From JBKHJZ01 sp046537875 (lineage in GTDB: Bacteria > Actinomycetota > Acidimicrobiia > Acidimicrobiales > VFJN01), in the NCBI GenBank assembly GCA_046537875.1, contig JBKHJZ010000142.1, positions 1-8,326 of the forward strand: a DNA stretch of 8,326 nt, read 5' to 3'. Below, one piece after another: positions 1 through 5,580 of the stretch. The notes under the pieces are model-generated. The model saw nothing but the letters and a program-made list of their open reading frames with translations. It was not told the origin of the DNA and did no database searches. Every line of letters starts with the position of its first letter. The stretch's first letter is position 1. A program made the translations under genes and the position numbers.

Positions 1-1
1 T

Positions 2-14
2 GGACCGGGGGTCC
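2..14 (-). terminator. Possible short terminator hairpin after the potassium channel gene
   Basis: GGACC and GGTCC form a five-pair stem around a three-base GGG loop, about 46 nt beyond the stop codon of the channel gene. The window edge cuts off whatever follows, so a U-tract cannot be judged. In DNA this rich in G and C such a short stem can occur by chance. The rest of positions 1-59 shows nothing recognisable. Confidence 0.25.
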
Positions 15-59
15 CTTCGTGGGGAGAGGTGGCCCAGTCCTGCCCGCCTCCCACCGGCT

Positions 60-638
60 CTAGACGCGCGATTCCTCCTCGCCGTGCGAGTCGGCGATCC
101 GCCGCCGGATCAGCCGGGTGACCAGCGATCCGAGCGCCGCCACGAACACCAGGTCGAACGCGATCTGGACGGTCACGAGCGCCCGGGCGAGCTGGCCCTC
201 CGCGGCCACGTCGCCGAACCCCACCGTGGCCAGGGTCGAGATCGCGAAGTACAGAGCGTCGGTCTTGGTCTCGAGCTCGACGAACTGGTCGGGATCGGCC
301 CGCTCCAGCCCGACGTAGCCCAGGGCGAACATGGGCACCACGACGTAGGCGAGCACCAGCAGGCTCTGGATGCTCACCGACGCGTCGGCGCGGGCGCCGA
401 GCTGCATGCGGGCCTGCCGGACGACCAACCAGCCGAGCACGCCGACGCCGACCAGGAGCCCGACGGCGCTGAGCGCGAGGGCGACATCCGACTCGATCTC
501 GCCCACCGGGGCCGCGTAGTAGGCGACGAGCACCGCGGCCAGCACCAGCCCACCCCTGAGGAGGGGCCGGCGGGCGTGCGGGGGCGTCGGGGTCTGCGAG
601 GGCCGGTCGGAGCCGGCGGCGTCCGGTGGGGCGCTCAT
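60..638 (-). CDS. Small potassium channel protein (two-pore-helix / ion channel type)
   Basis: This 192-residue integral membrane protein probably conducts K+ across the cytoplasmic membrane. The decisive feature is the selectivity-filter signature TVGFGD at residues 138-143, preceded by a pore helix (about 126-137) and followed by a hydrophobic inner helix (about 152-177). Before the pore there are hydrophobic segments at about 29-44, 52-73 and 89-111. The layout is therefore extra N-terminal helices, outer helix, pore loop, inner helix, as in many actinobacterial Ion_trans_2-like proteins. The N-terminus is Pro-rich and hydrophilic, the C-terminus is short and charged, and no RCK/TrkA-N regulatory domain is present. 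The ATG at 638 has no clear Shine-Dalgarno sequence. The gene lies 99 bp downstream of the unassigned protein and is separated from it by a strong inverted repeat, so it is probably transcribed separately. Ion selectivity is inferred from the filter. Gating is unknown. Confidence 0.9.
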   Translation of the reverse strand: MSAPPDAAGSDRPSQTPTPPHARRPLLRGGLVLAAVLVAYYAAPVGEIESDVALALSAVGLLVGVGVLGWLVVRQARMQLGARADASVSIQSLLVLAYVVVPMFALGYVGLERADPDQFVELETKTDALYFAISTLATVGFGDVAAEGQLARALVTVQIAFDLVFVAALGSLVTRLIRRRIADSHGEEESRV

Positions 639-694
639 GCGCGACGTGTACCCGGTCGCGCCCGGCCGAGCGCGGTACTCGAATTCCCGACCGT

Positions 695-737
695 CCCCGG
701 CACCCGCGTCGCCGGCGCGGCCGGGTCGGCGCCGGGG
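695..737 (-). terminator. Stem-loop immediately after the stop codon of the 738-1643 gene
   Basis: CCCCGGC at 695-701 pairs with GCCGGGG at 731-737. Inside this, ACCCG (702-706) pairs with CGGGT (722-726), leaving a four-base bulge. The outer arm ends exactly at the stop codon of the upstream gene, the usual place for a terminator. No T-rich tail follows, which is common in high-GC actinobacteria, so a terminator role is inferred from position and stem strength only. Confidence 0.4.
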
Positions 738-1643
738 TCAGCTGAGCTGCCAGTAGCCCGGGACGCGGTGGTGCGGGGTGTCGAGGTACACCTTGGCCTC
801 GGGCGGCTGCGCGAACTTGCCGTGGCTCCACCGGATCTCGACGTGGCCCTCCACCGTCGTGCACTCGCGGGTGCGGCGCCCCGTCACGTCGACCGCCCAG
901 CGCACCACCGGCTGCCCGCCGGCCGTGGGCGTCACCCGGAACCGCTCGAGCCGGAAGTGCTGCCGCCAGTCCCACGCCGTGCCCACCCGGAGGCGGAGCG
1001 CGCCGGCCGGCGACGAGCCGAGCACGAAGTAGGGGGCGCCGCCGATGCGCAGCAACCGCCACAGCACCCGCTCGGGATCGGTGCCGTCGATCGCCCGCTG
1101 CCAGCGCTCGGCCGTCGCCTCGGACACCGCCGCCGAGAACTCGGCGGCGAGCGGCCGGAGGGCCTTCGGCCACCGGCCGGGCCCCAGCGCGTCCCGCACC
1201 TGCGCGCGGGTGGCGCTGGACAGCGCGAGCGCGGACTCGGGCAGGTCGTCGCGTCCGAGGTGGGTGCACGCGGCGCGGTAGAGCCGGTCGTAGGCCCCGG
1301 GCGCGACCTCGGCGTACCAGTCGGTGGCCCGGCCGCCGTGCCCGCCGGCCAGCAACCGGTCGAACACCGCGGTGGGCGACGAGTTGCTGACGATGTTCGA
1401 CAGGTACTTGCAGCTGACCAGGAAGACGTGGTCGATGCGCAGGTCGGCCGGCACCGGCTCGTCGCCCGGTTGCCGCTGCCCGCCCCGCCACTCGATCAGC
1501 ACGGGGCGGCGGTGGCGGAGGCCGTCGACCGCGCGGAGGAACGCCACGCCGTTCTGCCAGGCGGCCTGGAACTCCTGGCGGAACCCGCCACCCCGGTGCA
1601 GGTCGTCGAGCAGGCCCCACATCTCGGGCGACACGCTCGCCAT
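738..1643 (-). CDS. Unassigned protein adjacent to a DNA methyltransferase; possible restriction-type or DNA-processing partner
   Basis: I cannot assign a family. The 301 residues have no membrane segments or signal peptide. Residues 48-52 (LIEWR) and 71-82 (DHVFLVSCKYLS) look like two beta strands carrying acidic residues and an S-x-K, loosely like a PD-(D/E)xK nuclease core with the middle acidic residue replaced. Next come a possibly conserved N-x-SP stretch (87-90), a long helical middle (about 115-200), and a Trp/His-rich C-terminus (VEIRWSHG at 268-275, then PEAKVYLDTP at 281-290). EAK at 282-284 is another possible nuclease-like triplet but lacks the expected hydrophobic strand before it. 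The gene directly follows the methyltransferase gene on the same strand and in the same frame, suggesting co-expression. The ATG at 1643 has no Shine-Dalgarno sequence. The frame stays open and strongly G/C-biased back to the stop at 1758-1760, so the true start may be upstream, for example CTG at 1742 (334 residues). Nuclease activity is speculation. Confidence 0.75.
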   Translation of the reverse strand: MASVSPEMWGLLDDLHRGGGFRQEFQAAWQNGVAFLRAVDGLRHRRPVLIEWRGGQRQPGDEPVPADLRIDHVFLVSCKYLSNIVSNSSPTAVFDRLLAGGHGGRATDWYAEVAPGAYDRLYRAACTHLGRDDLPESALALSSATRAQVRDALGPGRWPKALRPLAAEFSAAVSEATAERWQRAIDGTDPERVLWRLLRIGGAPYFVLGSSPAGALRLRVGTAWDWRQHFRLERFRVTPTAGGQPVVRWAVDVTGRRTRECTTVEGHVEIRWSHGKFAQPPEAKVYLDTPHHRVPGYWQLS

Positions 1644-1757
1644 CTCGGGCGGGCGGGCCGCCAGCGCCGAGGCGAGGTCGTCGAACCCCAGCGTGCCGAG
1701 CCCGGTGGCGAGCTCGGTGACGGTGGTGCGGTGATCGGCCAGCGCCTCGCCTCGCGG

Positions 1758-3275
1758 TCAGCCGCCGGGGTCGCCACCGTGGGCGTGGCCGGCGAGCCGG
1801 GCCAGGTCGCCGGGGTCGACCAGGGTGACCACGTCGGCCACCGTCGCGCCCGGCCCCGACCCGCGCACCGCGGCGAGGGCCCGGCCACCGGCGCTGCCCG
1901 GCGTCGGGACGTCGGTGGTGAGCAGCACGAGGCGGGCCCCTCGGCTGGCGGCGGCGATCACGCTGGCCCGGCCGAGCGCCCGCCACAGCACCTCGGCCCG
2001 GGACAGACCGGGCCTGCCCGGCGAGAACGCACCGTGCAGGTCGAGGTACCACGGCTCGCCGCGCCGATCGAGTGCCCGGAAGGTCACCTCGACGCCGGGG
2101 ACCACCCTCACGTCGCCGGCGATGTCGGTGAACCCGGCGGCCTCGACCACCAGCCGGGCGACGTCGCCCACCCGGCGACCTGCGCGCACGGCCGCATCGA
2201 CGTCGACGAGCCCGGCACCCGGACCCGCGGGCACCGCTGGTACCCGCACCGGCGGCGTCGACCGGGCGGCGGCGCCGGACTCGCGCTCCTCGGCGACCCG
2301 GGCCAGGGCGGTGGCGACGTAGTCGGGATCGGTGTCGAAGCCCACGAAGTGCCGCCCGGTGCGCACCGCCGCCACCGCCGTCGACCCCGACCCCATGAAC
2401 GGGTCGAGCACGAGGTCGCCCTCGTAGGTGTAGAGGTCGATGAGCTTGCGCGGCAGCTCGACCGGGAACGGCGCCGGGTGGCCGACCCGGGTGGCGCGCT
2501 CCGGCGCCAGCTCCCAGACGTCGGTGGTGAGGTCCATGAACTCGTCGGCGCTGATGGTGGCCGCCGACGGCAGCCCCCGGGCGGCCCGCGCCCGGGCGGG
2601 CACCGCCCGGTCGAACCGGCCCTTCGAGGCGATGACCACCCGCTCGGTGAGGTCGCGCAGCACCGGGTTGCCGGGCCGCTGGAACGACCCCCAGGCGCAG
2701 TTGCCCCCCGCCCCCCGGGCCTTCTGCCAGATGACCTCGCCCCGCAGCAGCAGGCCCAGGTTCTGGAGGATGTCGATGACGTCGGCCGACAGCGACCGGT
2801 AGGGCTTGCGCCCCAGGTTGGCGACGTTGACGGCGATGCGCCCGCCGGGCTCGAGCTTGCGGGCGCACTCGGCGAACACGTCGCGCAGCATCCGGAGGTA
2901 GGCGCGGTACGACTCGGGCACGTGCCCCTCGCCCACCGCGGTCTCGTACTCCTTGCCCGCGAAGTAGGGCGGCGAGGTGACCACGAGGGCCACCGAGCCG
3001 TCGGCCACGTCGCCGCAGGCGTCCATGTCGCGGGCGTCGCCCACCCACACCTGGTCGCGGGCGGCGTGCTCGGCGACCGTGTCGTCGGCGCTGATGACGA
3101 GCGGGGGGAAGCGCCCGTAGAACTCGGACGCGTCGTGGTTCTCGCGGCGCGAGACCCCGAAGCGCGAGGTGGACGTGGGGCGGCGCTGGCGGCCGTTGGT
3201 GGGCACCCGGCGCCCGACGTCGCTCGCCGCATCCCCCGGGGCGTCGTGCGGCATGTCGCGGACCGCCTTGACCAT
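1758..3275 (-). CDS. Site-specific DNA methyltransferase (beta-class order, N4-cytosine or N6-adenine) with an extra C-terminal domain
   Basis: The enzyme transfers a methyl group from S-adenosylmethionine to an exocyclic amino group in DNA. Of its 505 residues, the catalytic motif IV TSPPY (100-104) precedes the SAM-binding motif I region DPFMGSGST (291-299) and VGFDTDPDY (311-319), which is the beta-class motif order. SPPY favours N4-cytosine, but N6-adenine enzymes with this form exist. Residues 38-62 (RFGVSRRENHD, then FYGRF) resemble an N-terminal signature I associate with actinobacterial methylases. Residues 1-37 are low-complexity. After the catalytic domain (about 70-330), residues 355-500 form a separate alpha/beta domain with helix 369-385, strands 395-416, helix 425-444 and strand 447-455. 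It resembles a nuclease-like fold in which D-L-H (412-414) stands where D/E-x-K would be. The ATG at 3275 has no Shine-Dalgarno sequence but lies 6 nt from a TAGAGT hexamer. The gene sits 67 bp after metF and just before an unassigned partner gene. Confidence 0.93.
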   Translation of the reverse strand: MVKAVRDMPHDAPGDAASDVGRRVPTNGRQRRPTSTSRFGVSRRENHDASEFYGRFPPLVISADDTVAEHAARDQVWVGDARDMDACGDVADGSVALVVTSPPYFAGKEYETAVGEGHVPESYRAYLRMLRDVFAECARKLEPGGRIAVNVANLGRKPYRSLSADVIDILQNLGLLLRGEVIWQKARGAGGNCAWGSFQRPGNPVLRDLTERVVIASKGRFDRAVPARARAARGLPSAATISADEFMDLTTDVWELAPERATRVGHPAPFPVELPRKLIDLYTYEGDLVLDPFMGSGSTAVAAVRTGRHFVGFDTDPDYVATALARVAEERESGAAARSTPPVRVPAVPAGPGAGLVDVDAAVRAGRRVGDVARLVVEAAGFTDIAGDVRVVPGVEVTFRALDRRGEPWYLDLHGAFSPGRPGLSRAEVLWRALGRASVIAAASRGARLVLLTTDVPTPGSAGGRALAAVRGSGPGATVADVVTLVDPGDLARLAGHAHGGDPGG

Positions 3276-3281
3276 GCCCGG

Positions 3282-3287
3282 ACTCTA
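3282..3287 (-). promoter_or_regulatory. Candidate -10 element for a leaderless methyltransferase transcript
   Basis: On the minus strand TAGAGT fits the actinobacterial TANNNT -10 pattern and ends 6 nt before the ATG at 3275, so transcription would begin at or within a base or two of the start codon. The absence of a Shine-Dalgarno sequence agrees with this. No good TTGACA-like -35 is visible at a 16-18 nt spacing. Confidence 0.4.
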
Positions 3288-3342
3288 GGGCCGGGGTGGG
3301 ACAGCCGAGGGCGATGCCGGCCGCCGACCCCGGAGGCCCGAG

Positions 3343-4266
3343 TCAGGCCGGGCCGGTCGCCATCACCCGGGGGCGGGAGCCGCCGGGCGCCCAGCCGATC
3401 GCGTCGACGATCCGCAGCACCGACTCCGACCGGTTCAGGGCGTACAGGTGCAGACCGGGCGCCCCCGCGTCGAGCAGCCGCCCGCACAGCTCGGTCGCCA
3501 CCTCGACGCCGATCTCCCGCAGGGCCTGCGGATCGTCGGCCACGGCCTCGAGGCGGTCGAGCAACGCTGCCGGGATGACGCTGCCGTTCATGCCCGCCAT
3601 GCGCTTCAGCCCGGCGAGCGACGATGCCCCGGGCGGCATGACGCCCGGGACCACGGGCGTGGTGCACCCGAGCTCGGCCAGCTCGTCGACCATCCGCACG
3701 TAGTCGTCGATCTCGAAGAAGAACTGGGTGATGCCGAAGTCGGCCGCGGCCAGCTTGGCGGCCAGGTGACGCCGGTCGCCGGCCCGGTCGCCGTTCGAGC
3801 GGGGATGCAGCTCCGGGTGGGCCGCCACGCCGACCGAGAAGCCGGCAGGGTGCGACCGCACCAGCTCCACCAGCTCGAGCGCGTAGGTGAAGTCGCCGCC
3901 CGGGTCGCTGCCGTCGGCCGGGGGATCGCCCGCGAGCGCCAGGACGTTGCAGACGCCGGCCGCGGCGTACTCGTCGAGCAGCGCCTCCACCTCGGCGCGG
4001 GTGTGGCCGACGCAGGTCATGTGCGCCATGGCGGGGAACGGCTGCTCGCGGTTGACCCGCACGACGATGTCGCGGGTGCGGTCGCGGGTGGAGCCGAGGG
4101 CCCCGTAGGTCACCGACACGAACGACGGCCGCAGCGGCGCCAGCTCGTGGATGGCCTTCTCGAGCTGGCGCTCGGCCTCGTCGGTCTTGGGCGGGAAGAA
4201 CTCGAAGCTCAGCGTCGGGCCGGCCGACAGAAGGTCGACGATGCGATCACCCTCGCAGCGGGTCAT
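3343..4266 (-). CDS. metF: 5,10-methylenetetrahydrofolate reductase
   Basis: MetF is a flavoprotein that reduces 5,10-methylene-tetrahydrofolate to 5-methyl-tetrahydrofolate, the methyl donor for methionine synthesis, in the cytoplasm. The 307 residues match the usual bacterial length of about 290-310 and fit a TIM barrel. Family marks are SFEFFPPK (20-27) with the catalytic Glu at 22, SVTYGA (51-56), ALAGDPP (110-116) with the conserved Asp at 114, HPELHP (150-155), ITQFFFE (179-185) with the folate-contacting Gln, and GLHLYALNRS (271-280). The ATG at 4266 is supported by AGGAG at 4276-4280, nine bases upstream. The gene lies downstream of folD, which makes its substrate, across a 217 bp gap with its own possible promoter and dyad, so it may be controlled separately. 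No SAM or cobalamin riboswitch is recognisable upstream. Confidence 0.97.
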   Translation of the reverse strand: MTRCEGDRIVDLLSAGPTLSFEFFPPKTDEAERQLEKAIHELAPLRPSFVSVTYGALGSTRDRTRDIVVRVNREQPFPAMAHMTCVGHTRAEVEALLDEYAAAGVCNVLALAGDPPADGSDPGGDFTYALELVELVRSHPAGFSVGVAAHPELHPRSNGDRAGDRRHLAAKLAAADFGITQFFFEIDDYVRMVDELAELGCTTPVVPGVMPPGASSLAGLKRMAGMNGSVIPAALLDRLEAVADDPQALREIGVEVATELCGRLLDAGAPGLHLYALNRSESVLRIVDAIGWAPGGSRPRVMATGPA

Positions 4267-4275
4267 GGGTCCAGG

Positions 4276-4280
4276 CTCCT
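4276..4280 (-). promoter_or_regulatory. Ribosome binding site of metF
   Basis: AGGAG on the minus strand, nine bases before the ATG at 4266. It is the clearest Shine-Dalgarno sequence in the window and fixes the metF start. Confidence 0.75.
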
Positions 4281-4400
4281 GATGACGTCGGTCGGAACCG
4301 GCGGGCCACAGGGCAGCCGGCGTGCGGCCGGTGCCGGCGAACCGCCGTGCGGTTGCGTCATCGGGCCGGATGCAGCAGCACCACCCATGTCGGCCCGAGT

Positions 4401-4424
4401 GCGGACCACCTTAGTGGTTCCCGC
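4401..4424 (-). promoter_or_regulatory. Dyad between folD and metF, overlapping a possible metF -10
   Basis: GCGG and ACCAC (4401-4409) are mirrored by GTGGT and CCGC (4414-4424): nine complementary pairs with one two-base bulge around a four-base centre. On the minus strand the centre gives TAAGGT (4408-4413), a fit to the TANNNT -10 pattern. That would place the metF start site near 4400, with a leader of about 130 nt. The dyad could be a repressor operator over the promoter or a folD terminator. It has no T-tract on the minus-strand side, which slightly favours an operator. No known operator was recognised. Confidence 0.4.
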
Positions 4425-4483
4425 CTGGTGCGGACAGGGGCGGACGTGCCCGATGAGGTGACCGGCCACGGCCCGGGTCACGG

Positions 4484-5350
4484 TCAGGCCGCGGCCCGCT
4501 CCGCCGCGTCCACCGTGTTCCGGAGCAGGAGGGCGACGGTGGTGGGGCCGACGCCGCCCAGCCGCGGCGTCACCCAGGACGCCACCTCGGCGACCGACTC
4601 GTCGACGTCGGCCAGCAGCTTGCGGCCCTCCCACGTGATCCCCCCGCTCACCACCACGGCACCGGGCCGGACCATGTCGGGCGTGACGAACGAGGGCACC
4701 CCGACCGCGGCGATCACGATGTCGGCCCGGCGGGTGTGCTCGACCAGGTCGGGCACGCCCGTGTGGACCACGGTCACCGCCGCGTTGGCCCCGGGCTGCT
4801 TGAGCGTGAGCAGCAGGGCCAGCGGGCGGCCGAGCGTGGGGCCCCGGCCGATGATCACCACGTGCCTGCCGGCGATGTCGATGCCGTAGTGCACGAACAT
4901 CGCCTGGATGCCGGCCGGGGTGCACGGCACCGGGCCCTCCTCCTGCAGCACCAGCTTGCCGAGGTTGACCGGGTGCAGGCCGTCGGCGTCCTTGTCCGGG
5001 TCCATGGCCAGAAGGGCCGCATTGAAGTCGAACTGCGGGGGCACCGGGTGCTGGACGAGGTAGGCGTCGACGGCCGGGTCGGCGTTGAACCGCTCCACCG
5101 CGGCGAGCAGGTCGCCCTGGGTGCCGTCGCCCGGGACCTGGATGTGCTCGCTGCGGATGCCGACCTGCCCGCAGGTCTCGTGCTTCCTGCGGACGTAGCC
5201 CGCCGACGCCGGGTCGTCGCCCACCAGGATCGTGCCCAGGCCGATCTCCTTCCCCCGGGCGTGCAGGGCCTCGACCCGCTTGGCGACGTCGGCCAGCACG
5301 GCCTCGGCGACGGGCCCCCCGGCGAGCAGTTGCGCGGTCATCCCCCTCAT
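4484..5350 (-). CDS. folD: Bifunctional methylenetetrahydrofolate dehydrogenase / methenyltetrahydrofolate cyclohydrolase
   Basis: FolD oxidises 5,10-methylene-tetrahydrofolate with NADP+ and hydrolyses the methenyl product to 10-formyl-tetrahydrofolate, the cofactor of PurN and PurH. At 288 residues it has normal length. The catalytic set is present: Tyr 52 and Lys 56 in GYVRRK, Gln 100 in VQHPVP, and Asp 123 in DKDADGLHP. PCTPAGI (142-148), the dinucleotide loop IGRGPTLGRP (167-176) and TPRLGGVGPTT (261-271) follow in the expected order. Three motifs differ from the textbook form: QHPVP for QLPLP, VVVSGGI (232-238) for VIDVGI, and PRLGGVGPTT for PVPGGVGPMT. The ATG at 5350 has GGAGGGG at about 5362-5368 with an 11 nt spacing. 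A second ATG at 5341 (Met 4) is possible but has that purine tract less well placed. The gene is 230 bp after purH and upstream of metF. Confidence 0.96.
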   Translation of the reverse strand: MRGMTAQLLAGGPVAEAVLADVAKRVEALHARGKEIGLGTILVGDDPASAGYVRRKHETCGQVGIRSEHIQVPGDGTQGDLLAAVERFNADPAVDAYLVQHPVPPQFDFNAALLAMDPDKDADGLHPVNLGKLVLQEEGPVPCTPAGIQAMFVHYGIDIAGRHVVIIGRGPTLGRPLALLLTLKQPGANAAVTVVHTGVPDLVEHTRRADIVIAAVGVPSFVTPDMVRPGAVVVSGGITWEGRKLLADVDESVAEVASWVTPRLGGVGPTTVALLLRNTVDAAERAAA

Positions 5351-5436
5351 TCTGCCGCACGCCCCTCCACCGCCCGATCAGACACGGTCGGTGGCGCCCG
5401 TCGCCTGCCGTGAGGAGCCAGCGGCGGGGGGTGCGG

Positions 5437-5464
5437 GGGGCAGAGGCTCCTGCCGGAGCCCCCC
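5437..5464. repeat. Inverted repeat in the purH-folD gap (GGCTCC/GGAGCC stem)
   Basis: GGCTCC (5445-5450) pairs with GGAGCC (5455-5460) around TGCC, and GGGG (5437-5440) pairs with CCCC (5461-5464) outside a four-base CAGA bulge. It is one of several stems in this gap. The hexamer GGAGCC or its complement occurs five times between 5413 and 5549. The function is unknown; it could be part of a structured folD leader or a terminator remnant. Confidence 0.5.
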
Positions 5465-5486
5465 GCTGGAGCTCGATCCGGCTCCG

Positions 5487-5502
5487 CCGGTCGAGCGACC
5501 GG
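5487..5502. repeat. Short palindrome in the purH-folD gap
   Basis: CCGGTCG and CGACCGG form perfect seven-base arms around a two-base AG centre. It lies between the GGCTCC stem and the purH-proximal hairpin. It could be an operator for a dimeric regulator or a stem in RNA. No known site is recognised. Confidence 0.4.
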
Positions 5503-5553
5503 GAAAGCCACGACGCCGCAGAGCGGCGGCCCAAGAGGTGGGGGGAGCCGGAT

Positions 5554-5576
5554 GGGGGGAGGGTCTCCCTCCCCCC
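5554..5576 (-). terminator. Probable purH terminator hairpin
   Basis: GGGGGGAGGG (5554-5563) and CCCTCCCCCC (5567-5576) form a perfect ten-pair stem with a three-base TCT loop, only four bases beyond the purH stop codon. It is the strongest stem in the window and is placed as an intrinsic terminator for the purNH transcript. There is no run of U after it on the minus strand, so it may act as a non-canonical terminator or mainly as a 3' end stabiliser. Confidence 0.6.
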
Positions 5577-5580
5577 TCCG

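Noticed and set aside
84..3578. Open plus-strand frame of 1164 codons antisense to four genes
   Set aside because: It runs across the channel, partner, methyltransferase and metF genes. Its product is His/Arg/Gly/Pro-rich without domains, as expected when strongly G/C-ending codons are read on the opposite strand.
2108..3667. Minus-strand frame of 519 codons overlapping the methyltransferase and metF
   Set aside because: The product is Arg/Pro/Ser/Thr-rich and out of frame with two genes that have clear catalytic motifs.
4267..4483. A SAM or cobalamin riboswitch ahead of metF
   Set aside because: Neither the conserved SAM-class cores nor a cobalamin box is recognisable in the gap.
4263..5534. 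Minus-strand frame of 423 codons over folD
   Set aside because: Arg/Gly-rich out-of-frame shadow of folD.
5351..5580. A ZTP (pfl) riboswitch ahead of folD
   Set aside because: This riboswitch class is known to precede folD and purH in some bacteria, but I could not find its conserved core in this gap; the stems here are arranged differently.
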